Source: Cercis canadensis (lineage: Eukaryota; Streptophyta; Magnoliopsida; Fabales; Fabaceae). Taken from it: DNA of 64,000 nt. Below the pieces are notes generated by a model. That model ran no database searches and was not told where the DNA came from. It was given only the letters and a program-made list of their open reading frames with translations. The translations under genes and the position numbers were made by a program. This document shows positions 20,079-32,996 of this stretch, one piece after another. Numbering within the stretch: position 1 is the stretch's first letter; every line of letters starts with the position of its first letter. The DNA lies in assembly GCA_003255065.1 (NCBI GenBank), contig QAOA01000813.1, positions 134,390-198,389 of the forward strand, read 5' to 3'.

Positions 20079-21860
20079 CTGTGCAATCAAATACGTTCAA
20101 TTAAATTCAATATTTGCATTTATGAGTTCGACAACAAACACAAGCAATCAAACACCACTTTTATGTTGTTGAAGGTTTTGTTCTATGACTTTAACCCAAG
20201 AGTTAAACTGACAGTAGAAAAATGATGAAATACTAACATGTTGCCCTAATTTCTAAACGACAGAAAAGCTTCAAGCGTCACTTAGCAATTTACTGCAACT
20301 TCTCCAACCCTTTGTGTGAGTGGTGCCTGTTCGTGTACGTGAATTTTAATTTTTATCATATTTAATTGAATTTCACCCTTTTTAAGATGTAGTTTGAAGT
20401 ATATATACTAGAAGAGAATCAAAATTCAAGCATTTCCTTATACTCATAATTAAATTTAAATAAAGCAATGTAAAACACGTTTAAAATATACATTCACACA
20501 TAGTACTCATAGAAATTACAATAGTCACGTTCAGATTACTTGACTTATTTAGCGACGGTAGATTTCTCCTTTCCTTACCAGAAATGATACTTCTACACTC
20601 ATTTAATATTAAGAAGCATAGATTAGAAGGTATTAAAAAAACTGATCCTTCACCACAAAAAAAAATAAAATTATGTAAGTTCAATTAAACTCAGTCTTAT
20701 GCTGGTTGATATGGATGTCATAAAGATGTTATAAAAAGTGGGAATACATTACTTTTCTATTTCTAGCCCATGACACATAAGAGATAATANTGGTTGATAT
20801 GGATGTCATTAAGATGTTATAAAAAGTGGGAATACATTACTTTTCTATTTCTAGCCCATGACACATAAGAGATAATATTTAATGGATTTAATTAGGGTTG
20901 TTCGTGAGTTTGAATAGGTAAATCATTAACTTTCTGAACTTGGTATAACAGACTTTAGCCTAGGCAATAATTTTAGGGTCATTATCTTAAACCTAATTAC
21001 ATGAATTGGGTCAAGTTGAGCATCAACTTGACTATTCTAATTTTATAAATAAATCTACACACTAATTTTCAATTTTTGACCCTTATTTCTTCCTTTTTTT
21101 TTTTTTCTGTTAACTACTTTATTCAAGTGTATAGGCGTCACCTTTCATAGTTTCACTATCCAAAAAGGAGATTAAAGAAATCCTAGAGAAGGATAGCTTC
21201 ATCATATTTAATATTAACTTCAATTCTTTTTTTACTTGAATATTTACTTCAGTTTATTTAGAATTGTCCATGCATGTAATACACATAAAATTATATGTGC
21301 TTGCACATACAGTAGCAAATATATTCTTTTTTGTTGTATAGCACATAGAGGTTTGAACCTAAAATCTCTTACTAGACAACACAACATGACCTACACTATC
21401 AATTATATACAATCATTTAATCTATAATCAATCAATGCCAATTCTTTTCTAATTGCATTAACCTTAAATTTGCACACACCCAAGTCCTTGCTTAAATCAA
21501 TGCTTGAATTCTTGAATTTTCCTTCAAACTTTAAGAATAAGATTGCAATATTCTTTTCATCATTAAAATTGATATATTGTGTAAATATCAGCACAAAGGG
21601 TATCTGTATACAAATACTTGGAAATTTCTGATATGCCACCTAGCTTTCTTTTTGATGTATTTTCATTAGATGTTTAATGGAAATTTCCTTTTCAGATTAA
21701 AAAAAAAAAAAAAAGACGCAACTTTCGTTTAAATTTTTATAAGGTAGAAATCCATTCACACAAGTTCCAATTACTGCATACCATCTACGTAAAGAACCAT
21801 TGTATAGTCCTATTAAGGAAGATAAAGAATGTATTCTGAAAGTAGCAACCAAATGCTTAC
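20079..21860. other. NLR-1 intron between Q3 and P4; contains assembly join
   Basis: AT-rich intron with no gene. An N at 20790 is flanked by an 87-bp repeat (20703-20789 and 20791-20877). From about 20870 to the exon edge it is homologous to 52600-53372 in NLR-2, which marks where the P4-Q4 pair is missing in NLR-2. Confidence 0.7.
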
Positions 21861-22688
21861 CATCTTTGTGTAAATCATATATATGCTAGCATTGAGGTTG
21901 CCTTGCCAGTAAGATCCATCTCTTTCTTCTCCTTGTACTCTTTTGAGACTTGGAGTGCTGGGGATTTCTTGAGAAAATGTTCTCATCTTGGGGCACTGCC
22001 TTACAATTACATTTACTAAGCATGGAAATTTGAAATCATACTTTCTAGAGCAGAAACTCCTCAAGCTTGATAAATTCTGAAGTTCCAAAATTTCCAATTT
22101 AGTAAATGTAATCTCATCTCCACCTTCATCTGTGTCACTTGCTACTATCTCTTCTATCATGATGCATTCCCTTATTTTCATTGTTGTGAGTTGAGCAAGA
22201 CTTTTTGCTGTTGAGGATGTCATTAAATATAATAATCCACGACAATCCCATACATCCAAATATGCCAAGTGGTTGAAAGATACTGAAGAGGACACTAAAT
22301 TTTCGAGGCTCCAACATCTCCATACGCATAAGGATTGTAGATTCATGAGAAACTTTCCCAGTTTAGAGCCTTCTTTACATATATGCTCCAATTTAGGAAG
22401 CTTCCAAAGTGTTAACCGTTTGGTCAGCACAAAACCATCACTCTGATATTCTTTTAACGCATGTCTTTCATGGAGCAATATCTCATTAAAGTCACTGTCT
22501 GTCAGAGCAAGTTCTTCCAAATTAGGCATTCTTTGAAGGATCCAAACTGGAATCCTAGCTTGTTCTTCATCGAAGGAATGCAGGCATAGAAATTTGAGCC
22601 TCTGGAAGTGTTCCATGGAAGATTGATCAAGCCAATTTATTATAGAGTCAGTATTGTTTATTGACAATTGCTCCAAGTTAGGGAAGAC
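21861..22688 (-). CDS. NLR-1 exon 8: LRR module Q3
   Basis: An 828-bp phase-0 exon (276 codons; acceptor CTAG|GTCTTC, donor AAGATG|GTAAGC). Phrases: VFPNLEQLSINNTDSIINWL, LTLWKLPKLEHICKEGSKLG, LVSSSVSFNHLAYLDVWDC, SSTAKSLAQLTTMKIRECIM and the end SYWQGNLNASIYMIYTKM. The same length as 53373-54200 in NLR-2. Confidence 0.9.
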
Positions 22689-22798
22689 CTAGTAAGGCAA
22701 TAAGAGGAAAGTAAATACTTATGACTTCCAATATGTTCAAAAGTAGAAGAAAAAAAGAGCATTATGTACGAGTTATGGAACATATATGAAGACAAACT

Positions 22799-22844
<46 letters not shown>

Positions 22845-24188
22845 GTAAAAGGAAAAAAAGAAAAAGTATAATAAAACAAAGGCTCCCTTGTGAAAAATAT
22901 GTGACTTTTAATACAAACGATATAACATGTACAGTACATCTAAGTGCTAAATGATTTTACTTTTCACTTAGAATAAAATTTAACATTGTAAACAATAGGC
23001 CTAAGGCCTTCTTTTTATTTTCATGAATGAATATTTCTCATAAATCATCTTAAACAATAATACTTCAATCAAATTTTTGGTGTTTTCATTATTTATTTAT
23101 ACTAAAATATAAAATATTTTTTTTTGTGAAGAAAATATCAAATGTAGTTAAACATAAAATCATTATAAAAAATCAAATATGATCTTTGATTTCTTCCTCC
23201 TAATTATATAATATGAAAATGAAAATGATATGATAGGGAGGGAAATATTTTGGGCCCCTTCATCAATTCTCACATCTCCTCAAACTCTAATGCTTTAAAT
23301 TAATAATATAATTATGGTTTATCAAAAGTAAAATATAATAGAAGTCATGTCACTCTATTGTAATTATTTCATTATCCACTTCCTGTTTATGGTATAATAA
23401 CTCATGATAATCTATTTAATAATAATAAAAAACGTCATGTTAAAGTTTTACCCTATGTTTGGGAAGGAGAGTAAAATGAGTAAAAATTATTTTTTTTTCA
23501 ATATGTTTGGTTGTAAAAATAAATTGAGTGAAACTATTTAGGAAATTGATAGGGAGGAAATATTTTGGGCCCCTTCATCAATTCTCACATCTCCTCAAAC
23601 TCTCCTCCATTCTTCCTCTCTTCATCTGCTCAGATTATTAAGCATACCAAACATAATTAAAGAGTAATGTGTACACACATTGTTACTCTTTAAAAAAAGA
23701 ATTAAATAATATTCCCTTGAAGTTTACCCCTTTACCCCTACTAAACATGCCCTAAATGTTAATGCCATCAGTCAATAATCATTTATGCACTCTGTTACGT
23801 TAAAAAAATTACACTACTGTATGAGTGATTGAGTGAAATATTAAAATAAACAGAAGAAATTACACCTCAAACCCTCAAATGAAACCCTAATAAACATAAT
23901 TTTCTTATATTCTATTTGCATGCATGAAGCAACAATTGTGTTTTTCCTTAATAAGTGTAATTTTTAAGACACTGGAGAAAATTGTTCATAGATCTACAGA
24001 CAAAAGAAATTGTTTCAAATCACAAGCTTGTTAAGAGATTTATAATTAAGCTGCTAGCAAACATAATTTTTTTTTTTGGCTAAATGGTCCTTTAGTAACT
24101 TATTTGATTTTAGTATTCACCGAAAAAATTATTAGACTGACAAAAAATAGAAAGGTAAACTCTAAACCGAAGAAACAAGAATTTGTAC
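22689..24188. other. NLR-1 intron between P3 and Q3: (TA)n tract and Tourist-like MITE
   Basis: The intron holds a (TA)n run at about 22803-22838 that is much shorter in NLR-2 (near 54316-54323). It also has a partial MITE piece at about 23236-23290 and a fuller Tourist-like MITE at 23453-23755. No gene is seen. Confidence 0.7.
23453..23755. mobile_element. Tourist-like MITE in NLR-1 intron
   Basis: The element runs from CCTATGTTTGGGAAGGAGAG to CCTACTAAACATGCCCT. Its ends are inverted copies of each other, with TTA/TAA at the borders, as in PIF/Harbinger-type MITEs. It is allelic in position to 54904-55193 in NLR-2, so the insertion predates the duplication of the two genes. Confidence 0.65.
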
Positions 24189-24926
24189 CTTTTCCACCAG
24201 GAAGATGGGCTGCTTAATTGAGATATCAAGACCATGCTCTTGATGTGTTTCCTTGTAACTGAATAATTTTGTCCCAAATACATTCACTTCACTATTTATA
24301 TAAACATTTAATGTCTTCAATACTGGCCATTCTACAGTATGTTCTCCAGGGTAGAAGCTCTTGAGTTTGGGTACATTCCAGATTTTCAAAGAGGTTAGTT
24401 TTGGGAACACAAAACTAACTGGCATTGCTTGTCCTTCCTCCTTTGCCACAATTTCTTCAAACCCACAATTATCAATGTTTAACTCTTGAAGTTGCATTAA
24501 ACCTTTTGCTATATTGGCTGGGAACAGACTTGTAAGCCTCCCACACCCAAGAGCACTTACAACTTGTAAATTTTGGAAGCTGACAATCCCTTTGTGGTCC
24601 TTATTCCAGACATGCTTCAGATTTGGTAGACAATTTAGTGTCAGTTTTCTCAGCCGACTGACTAGTACAACATTTGTTTCCTCAATGTTTATTCCTTCCA
24701 AATCAAACACCACTTCTGCGCTAAAGCAGTACATAATTTCCAGCTCTTCCAAGTTGATCAAGGAATTGAGTACATTAAATGGTATAACATTCAAAAGAAA
24801 ATCGCAGCAATCCACCACTACAGATGTCAAATGTTTAAACTCCTTGGTATGAACTTGGCTATGCCATAACTTCTCTAACTCAGGAAATTCTGATAATTTT
24901 GAAAGCTCAAAGCTACGAATTCCAAC
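24189..24926 (-). CDS. NLR-1 exon 7: LRR module P3
   Basis: A 738-bp phase-0 exon (246 codons; acceptor CTGCAG|GTTGGA, donor GAAAAG|GTACAA). It starts VGIRSFELSKLSEFPELEKL and includes LTLNCLPNLKHVWNKDHKGI, LFPANIAKGLMQLQELNIDN and VPKLKSFYPGEHTVEWPVLK. Matches 56420-57157 in NLR-2 exactly in length. Confidence 0.9.
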
Positions 24927-25191
24927 CTGCAGTTACAGCCAATGTATGAAATTATTTGGAGCACTAAGTACAAATAACAAAATAGGCTCATGCATGAACT
25001 TTCAATTTACTTACATACACCTATAATCAGCTGCAGGTTAAGTTTCGTTCAGTTTATGCTTCATCAGTTTTGGATATGCAAGACATTATATGCAAATGTA
25101 TTTACTTGTAAGATATATTGTACACAATAAACATATTTATAATAATAGACGTATTCTCATCTAAACTTTTTTTGTAGCCATGAATGCATAC

Positions 25192-26010
25192 CATGTCAAT
25201 ATAGATCATATGTATGGTTGCATTAAGATTGCCTTCCCAGTACCATCCATCTCCTTGGTCTCCTACTTGCAATCTTTGCATTTTTGGAGTGCTGGAGATT
25301 CCTTCAGAGAATGTTTTCATATAAGGGCACTGACTCACAGTTACATTTTCCAATGATGGAAATTTGAATTCATAGTTCCCAGAGGAGAAGCTTATCAAGC
25401 TTGATAACTGCTGAAGTTCCAGAATTTTCAAATTGCTAAATACAATCTCATCTCCAGCTTCATCATCAGCCTCATTTGCTACTATCTCTTTTATCATGCA
25501 GCATTCCTTTATTTTCATTGTTGTGAGTTGAAAAAGACCTTTTGCTGTTGAAGATGTTATCAAATGTAACAATCCATCACATTTCCATATTTCCAAATAT
25601 GTCAACTGATTGAAAGACACTGAAGAGGGCACTAAATTTATCAGGCCACCACAATCCAATAAAGATAAGGATTGTAAACTCCTGAGACATGTGTCCAACT
25701 GGTTGCCTTCTTTACATATATGCCCCAATTTAGGAAGTTGTTGTAGTGATAATTTTTTGAGCCGCAAATGACCGTTGGTCTGGTCTCCTTCATTGGAGAA
25801 TATCTCTTTAAAGTAACTGGACGCCACAATAAGTAGTTCCAAATTGGGTATTCTTTGAACCAACCAATATGGAAAGCTATCTTGTTCTTCATCGAACCCT
25901 TGTAGTCCGCAGACCTTGAGCCTGCGAAAGTGTTCTATGGAGAATTGAGCAAGCCAGTCCATGATATGATCTTTATTGTTTAGTACTAATGACTCCAAGT
26001 TTGGGAAGAC
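25192..26010 (-). CDS. NLR-1 exon 6: LRR module Q2
   Basis: An 819-bp phase-0 exon (273 codons; acceptor ACCAG|GTCTTC, donor GACATG|GTATGC). Phrases: VFPNLESLVLNNKDHIMDWL, LSLQQLPKLGHICKEGNQLD, LVPSSVSFNQLTYLEIWKCD, SSTAKGLFQLTTMKIKECCM and WYWEGNLNATIHMIYIDM. Counterpart in NLR-2: 57424-58242. Confidence 0.9.
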
Positions 26011-27112
26011 CTGGTAAAGTGATTATGAAAATGTAAGACATGAGCTTTTATGTAGGATAAATCTGTCAGGAACATTATGACAATGTGACCACCCAGTTTT
26101 ATGCTCCAAAATCTCTATTCTATTTTAATTTTAACTCATTTTGTTTAACAAAAATATCGTTAAATTCTCCGCTTGTTCTTTTTTTTTTTTTTTCTATTTT
26201 TCTTTTTTAAGTGTGAAAACTAGACAAAACACTTACGAAAATAAATTTCAGAAATTTCAACATTGCATTAAAACAATGGCTCACTTGTTCTAACTCTCTT
26301 GCCTTTCCTAAAATGGGACAGCGTATAACATGTAATGGTGAAGGTCAAGCATTTTAATAATCAACTATCCAGCGCTACTTATGATATATTAGGGATAAGC
26401 CAATAGAATGGTAAGACAAAATCTATCTATTTTACAAGGAGCCTTTTTAAATACTTTTGGCATTTATGTGGTATATTATACCATATAAAAATAGTCAATG
26501 TGTGAATAACATGTGTACAAATTAACTATTTTTAAGTTTATTTTAAAAAATAAGATAAATTATATTTTATATCCAATAAAAAATAAAAATTACGTATGTT
26601 TGCCATGTTAGTGTAGTATAACATAACTATGCGTAAATAAAATATAATTTATTTCTAAATGTGTAAATAAAAATTTATTACAAAACTTTTGTTAAAATTA
26701 ATTTAGAAGTTATTTGAAAGTATTAGTGTTTGAAAATTACGTCAGTTTATACTAATTTATCCAATATGATAAATATTATTAGCATTTTCTGCAGCATGTT
26801 GTTTTATAACTTTTTATATAATTTTTAATTAAAAGTTGAATATTAATGGAAGGACCATATTGATAAAGTTTAAGGAATATTTTTTTCTTTTATTGGAGGC
26901 TATATATAATAGGAAGTAGTCTCTTTTTTCCTATAATCCCATTCCACTTAGTTCTTATGTTATTTGAACTTATAACTTTTATGATAGAGTAAGCAGTGCT
27001 CAACAATTAAGATGTAGTAATTTTCTAAGCATAATAACTCGTTAAAAAATTTCTGATTCACTTTTAAACTAGAGGGACACGTTAAACACAAGTAACTAGA
27101 GGCATATAGTAC
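26011..27112. other. NLR-1 intron between P2 and Q2
   Basis: AT-rich intron with a T-run near 26178-26194 and no gene. It aligns with 58243-59319 of NLR-2 over its length by eye. Confidence 0.6.
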
Positions 27113-27847
27113 CTTTTCAACTAAGAAGATGGGCTGCTGAATTGAGATATCAAGATTGCGTTCCCCATGTGTTTCTTTGAAGCTTAATAATTTTGTCCCA
27201 AATACATTCACTTCACCTTCAATATCAACATTTAATTTCTTCAATACTGGCCATTCTGTGGTATGTCTTCCTGGGTAGAACCTCTTAAGTTGTGGTACAT
27301 TCCAGATTGTCAAAGAGGTTAATTTTGTGAACACAAAACTAACTGACATTGCTTGCCCTTCTTCCTTTGCCACAATTTCTTCAAACCCACAAGAATCTAT
27401 CTTCAACTTTTCAAGTTGTGTCAAACCTTTGGCTACATTGGCAGGGAACAAGTATGATAGTCTTTGACACTGAAGAGCACGAACATCTTGTAAGTTTTGG
27501 AAGGTAACAGCTCGGTGGTCCCTATTCCAAACATGCTTCAGGTTTGGCAGACCACTTAGTATCAATTTTTTTAGCTTAGTAGTTAGTATGACATTTTTTT
27601 CATCAATGTCTTTTCCTTCCAAATGAAACACAACTTCTGCGCTGCTGCAATTCTGAACTTCCAACTCTTCCAAGTTGATTAAGGCCTTCAGAACACTAAA
27701 TGGTACTACAATTGAAAGAAACTCACACCCGTCCACCACTACAGATCTCAAATTTTTGAATTCCTTTGTAGAAATTTGGCCATGCCATAATTCTATTAAC
27801 TCAGGAAATTCTTCTTGTTTCAACAGCTCAAAGCTTCGTAATCCGAC
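27113..27847 (-). CDS. NLR-1 exon 5: LRR module P2
   Basis: A 735-bp phase-0 exon (245 codons; acceptor TATAG|GTCGGA, donor GAAAAG|GTACTA). Phrases: EEFPELIELWHGQISTKEFK, LILSGLPNLKHVWNRDHRAV, LFPANVAKGLTQLEKLKIDS and VPQLKRFYPGRHTTEWPVLK. NLR-2 60054-59320 differs at only a small number of residues. Confidence 0.9.
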
Positions 27848-28058
27848 CTATAGAAGCCAATTATATACAAAAAAAGAAAAGGAGAGAGAGAGAGAGAAAC
27901 GATATGTCTATGTGAGAGGGATAAACAGCATTTTTTGTAACTTCTACTTTCTTGTTAGTGTCTCCCATTACTATAACCAATAATCATGTGTTACTTAATA
28001 CGGATCATATCCGTGCATGAAAAATAATGTGGGAATGGAGGAGGGAACAGCTGCATAC

Positions 28059-28901
28059 CTTATTTGCATACATCTTCTGTATAGTTTTATTAAGGTCACC
28101 CTCCCAATACCAGTCCTGCTCTCCTTCTTCTACTTGTACATTCTGCAGCTTTGGTGTGACAGAGACTCCCTTAGAGAATATCTTCAAATTGGGGCATTCA
28201 CATATAAGTACATTATCGAGATATGGGAATCTGAAGCCATAATTCTCTGAGCAAAAGCTTTCCAACAATGGTAAATTTCTGAATTTTATAATTTTCAATT
28301 TGCTGAATGTAATCTCATGATCGAATGTTTCTGCATCAGCATTAATCTTGTCTGCTACTATTTTCTTTATCATTTTGCATTCCTCTATTGCCATAAAGGT
28401 GAGTTGACCCAGGCTTTTTGCTGTGGATGATGCCACTAAATATAATAGCCCCTCACATTTATATACTTCCAATGATGTCAGATGATTGAATGCTACTGAT
28501 GAGGGCACTACATTCAACAAACTAGAACAATCATTGACGTGAAGTTCTTGTAGATTCTTGATACATGGATCCACTTCGTAACCTTCTTTGCATATTTGCT
28601 TTAATTTAGGAAGTTGCTCAAGAAATAAAACTTTGACCTTTACTGCATTGCCACGTTGTGTTCCCTCACCGGCTAGTTTCTCATAAGGGAATATTTCTTC
28701 AAATGAATTAGATGCCACAACAAGAGTTTCCAGATTGGATATTCTTTGAAAGAATGAGTATGGAAAACTCATTTGTACTTCCTGAAAGAATTGTAGTCGC
28801 AGAATTTTTATTTTGCTGAAGTAACTTTCTGAAAAGTCTGACATCCAGGTCATTAGAGACTCATTGCAATCTAGTGTCAACTCTTGTAAGTTGGGGATTA
28901 C
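28059..28901 (-). CDS. NLR-1 exon 4: LRR module Q1
   Basis: An 843-bp phase-0 exon (281 codons; acceptor TTTAG|GTAATC, donor AATAAG|GTATGC). Phrases: VIPNLQELTLDCNESLMTWM, LEQLPKLKQICKEGYEVD, VVPSSVAFNHLTSLEVYKCE, SSTAKSLGQLTFMAIEECKM, LPLLESFCSENYGFRFPYLD and WYWEGDLNKTIQKMYANK. Counterpart in NLR-2: 60266-61108. Confidence 0.9.
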
Positions 28902-30209
28902 CTAAAAAACCAATTGTAGCAAACTTGTTACAAATATAAAAATAATTAGCTAAGAATATGTATGCATGTGGTACTATGCGCATATTCTGATAGAAGTATA
29001 TTAGAATTTATTATATTTACTTTATGGTAAAATTTGCATACACAATCCATTCTACGCCATATTTAACAACAACTAATTATCATTATCCTATTTTTTTAAA
29101 CTCTTAACTGAATAATTAAATTGTATAATTGAATAAAGGCTTTGGTTAACATGTTAACAAATCTTAAATGAGGTGAGCCTTACTTTAAAATCAGCAGAAA
29201 GCATATTTAATAACAAATATATCATTTTGTCTATTAAGTATATTTTTTATGTTTTAACTCTCAACCGTTGAAACAGAGCTACAAAAATTTCTTGACACAA
29301 ATATTCATAAGTCACTCATCTAATGAATATTTTTTAGTGGGTGACAAAAAATATATTTACGAAACTGTCATTCTCTTAAAGTGGCCATTGTGAGTCGAAT
29401 ATACATGACCAATTTGTTGTTTATGATGACCAATAGTCATTGTACGGCTTTCAGTGGTCATTATTAGTGTGTTTGCTCACAATAACAACTTCTATGTCTC
29501 TCTTGATTAGTGGTAATAATTTGTTCACCAGCGATCATAGCATAATTGCTCACAATGATTACTCAAAAACACATAATGACCATTCTAAGAGAAGGGATAG
29601 TTTCCAAAGTTCATTTGGTATGCCACCCACTGGGATATATTTTTATTTTCGTTACCCACAAAAAAAATAGTTTTTACTTGAGTTACTTACCAATAATTGT
29701 CTCAAAATTGTCTATATTAGAGAAAAATTGAAAAAGATATTTATATTCTAGATGGAAAAAAGGGAGTATCGTGAAAAATTGAATCAAAATGGTGTTTAAA
29801 TGAAAGAAAAGTGGTGTTCAAGAATTTATTTCTTAAAAAAAAATTAATGGTGTTTAGGAAGCAAAGAAAGCAGTGTTCCAAAAAAAAAAAAGTGGCATAA
29901 AAGAAACAGAAGTGGCTTTAAAAAGGGGAGAAAAAGTAGCGTTAGAATTAAAATAAACTGGCATTGAAGAACACTAGAGAATTGAGAATTTGCAAAGAAT
30001 AACCATAGGTGTTGAAAGATCATAGGTATTGCTATGGGTATTTTTACCTGTAAAAATAATATTGATATTAGGCAGAAAGAGAATTGAGAAAAGCATTGAT
30101 ATTGATGCATGAATTCTACAAACATTATAAATGACCGTAACATGTTCCCCAAAGGACCCTTAAAAAAGGAACCTTAAAAGTGTAAAATGTAAAAAGATAG
30201 GGTACAAAC
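28902..30209. other. NLR-1 intron between P1 and Q1
   Basis: A 1.3-kb intron with no gene. It contains repeated GTGGTCATT/AATGACCA-type words at about 29380-29580 and GTGGTGTT/GTGGCNTT-like purine-rich words at 29790-29960. The same pattern recurs at 61109-62423 in NLR-2. Confidence 0.6.
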
Positions 30210-30902
30210 CTTTTCAACGGAGCATGGTTGTTGAACGGAGGCTTCTGGTCCATCCTCAAAATGTGACTCTCTGATCCTTGTATGTTTTGACCCAAAAATG
30301 TTCACTTCTTTGTGAAGATATACATAACTTAAGTCTCTCAGTTGTGGCCACTCTGTTGTATATCTTCCAGCATAGAAGTCCTTGAGTTTTGGTAGATCCC
30401 CAAGCCCCATTAATGTCACTTTAGGGAACATAAAACTGATAGATGCATCTAGTCCTTCTTCCTTTGCAACAATATTCTCTAGCCCAGTACAAGACCATAA
30501 CCTTAACTCCTGAAGTTGGGGAAGAGCTTTGGCAACAGAGGCTGGAAGCAGATATTTCAGACTTTGGCATTCAAAAGCAGTTATTATTGACAGGTTTTGA
30601 AAATCAAGAACTCCTTGTGGCCCTTTATTCCATACATGCTTCAGATTAGGTAGGGAAGTTAATATCAATTTTCTCAGGTGGCATTTGGGTACAACATCTC
30701 TCTCTTCTATTGTGATCCTCTCCAAATCAAATACTACCTCTACTGAATTACAACACTCTACTTCTAGCTCTTCCAAATTGTTTAACAACTTCAGTAAGTT
30801 AAATGGTAGTACTTTTGAGATCCCTTTACAATGTGCTACTTTTAGAGTTTTCAAATTGCAGAATGATCCATCAGGAATTGGGCTATGCCATATCTCTTTC
30901 AT
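30210..30902 (-). CDS. NLR-1 exon 3: LRR module P1
   Basis: A 693-bp phase-0 exon (231 codons; acceptor GCACAG|ATGAAA, donor GAAAAG|GTTTGT). Phrases: KEIWHSPIPDGSFCNLKTLK, LTSLPNLKHVWNKGPQGVLD, LLPASVAKALPQLQELRLWS and LPKLKDFYAGRYTTEWPQLR. Shortest of the P modules because its start lacks the VG(I/L)RSFEL segment. Counterpart in NLR-2: 62424-63116. Confidence 0.9.
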
Positions 30903-31500
30903 CTGTGCAATCAATTACTTGCATTATTGAATCATCTTGGTTTGAGTATGTATATGATATTATGGCAAAAAAAAAAAATGTATACAATATCTTTTGAAAG
31001 AACAAATATATTCATAAGACCTAACAAGAGAATTTCTAGATATAATAACGAAGGCAGTAAAATGCATCTCTTAAATTATTTGAATTTTTCATCTAAAATA
31101 AGAGGGATAATTTAAACACACCTTTCAACTTTGTGGCATTAACAATTACACCCTGTCAACTTTGTGGAAATGAAGTCCTTTTCGTGTACTTGAATTTAGT
31201 CATTACGTCCAAATTTTGTCAAACAAAATTCCCTAGTCATGTGACTTTCATAGATGTATTATGTTTTTCATTTATTAATTTTATTTATCTCAAGAACTGA
31301 AAATACGTTATATGAAAATAAAAGATTAAAGAGAAAATTTCCAGTTTTTAATAAAAACCTATAATAGTATTAAAAAAAAAAGATAAGAAATTACCTCATT
31401 GCGTACAAAATGGCAAGTATTGTGTAAGTATGCATATAGAGCCACTAAATATTTGACAATATGATCTGTGAAAACTATAAAAAGAAAGATAAGAAACTAC

Positions 31501-31614
31501 CTGATCACAAACAGAAGAATGGCGAGTATTGTCTTCTGCCATAAGCCCATTCCATATCACATTCAACTTATCCACGTCAATGATAATCAATTTCTCCAAG
31601 TTGGGCAACATAAC
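31501..31614 (-). CDS. NLR-1 exon 2: short LRR-linking exon
   Basis: A 114-bp phase-0 exon (38 codons; acceptor TGTAG|GTTATG, donor ATCAG|GTAGTT) encoding MLPNLEKLIIIDVDKLNVIW. This is one LRR unit of the type that starts the C-terminal LRR block in this family. NLR-2 63747-63860 has the same length. A degenerate copy of the exon end plus donor lies 105 bp downstream (about 31393-31424). Confidence 0.85.
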
Positions 31615-32996
31615 CTACATAAGAGGCAAAATAAAAGAATTTTCTAAGAGGTAGAAGTTATACTTGTTCTTTGATTATCTACTTAATGAAGTTACCTTAA
31701 GGTTTTATTTATTTTTACGAATTTAGTTTCTACCATAAATGTAGCTATGCATTTCATAATTAAAAGTGAGGTTGAAAAGGAAAGTAAGTGAGAGAATCTA
31801 GTAAGTAATTCATTGATTAGTTTCTTTTAGTGGAGATGTCAAATGAACTCCTAAGACCTTGTTTCTCTTTCATTGTATCATCCAGTATAGTTTGTTACTG
31901 TTGAATTGTACTACACGTGAGAATTTTAAACTTCTTTGTGATTTGGCTGTTAATGCAAATTTAATTTTCAATAGGTTTCTACAAAAGTTTAGTATTTTTA
32001 TATTAAAAATCTCAAATAAATATAACAATGACAACAACAACAACAATAATAATTTATAGATCCTTACTGTAGTAGATTACTTTATCTTCATTCTCAAAAG
32101 AAAATATTCCATAATGTTTCTCCACAATAACTTAGTAAATTATATCAACATAAGAGATCGTTCTAGGGTGTGCCCTTAAAAAAAGAAAATGGAGACTCGG
32201 TATTATTTGTGATTATTTTGCAAAATATAATAATTTTCTTAGTACAACTTTTTCTCAAAACTGTATAAGATTTCCAAAAAAAAAAAAAAAGATATTTGCT
32301 TTTGCAAATAGATAAATAGTAATTGCATTTATAATTAAAGAGAGGGGATGAGGAGATCAACCTTATCACTTGGAGCATGCTCCACTAAGCTAGAGTTCTT
32401 CCTCCAAAAATAAAAAAAGATAGTTACTATGCTTTTTTGAAATTTTTTTACTCTTGTTAAATCATTTATTTTTAAAAAAATTACAAATGACACCACTGTA
32501 CATTTGTATCCTATAGCAACATAGTCAATCCCCATAATGATCATCTAAGAAATCTAGTTTCAAAAATCAAAGTATTAGAAAAGTTCTAAAATCGTGAAGA
32601 TGTCATGGTAGACCCATACATTTTTTTTTTCTCAAGTAATTCTATCCTACCCCAAATTCCCCACATCATGTTAGTTCATTGTAACTTTTTTATACGCAAA
32701 CTTGTTACATTCATTAGTACAATTGGCTCATTTTTAGTTTCAACAGACAGACTTATAATTTTTTTTTTAAGGGTCAAATATTGATCTAGTCATAACAAAA
32801 GTACCAAAAAAAAAATAAGATATTGATCTATTGAAATTCAATTGTGCATCTTTCCTAGTATGGCATAAGGTGAGTCTATATAGTGTGTAAAATAGAAGTA
32901 ATGCAGGATAAGGAAATTGAGTCTACCAAAGAATTTAACCATGGATCATATGCCACTCAAAGGCAAAATTGAAATAGGCAAGATTGTTAAGCATAC
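31615..32996. other. NLR-1 intron 1
   Basis: A 1.4-kb AT-rich intron with several homopolymer A/T runs and an ACA/ACAATAAT run near 32025-32050. No gene and no recognisable element. Confidence 0.6.
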
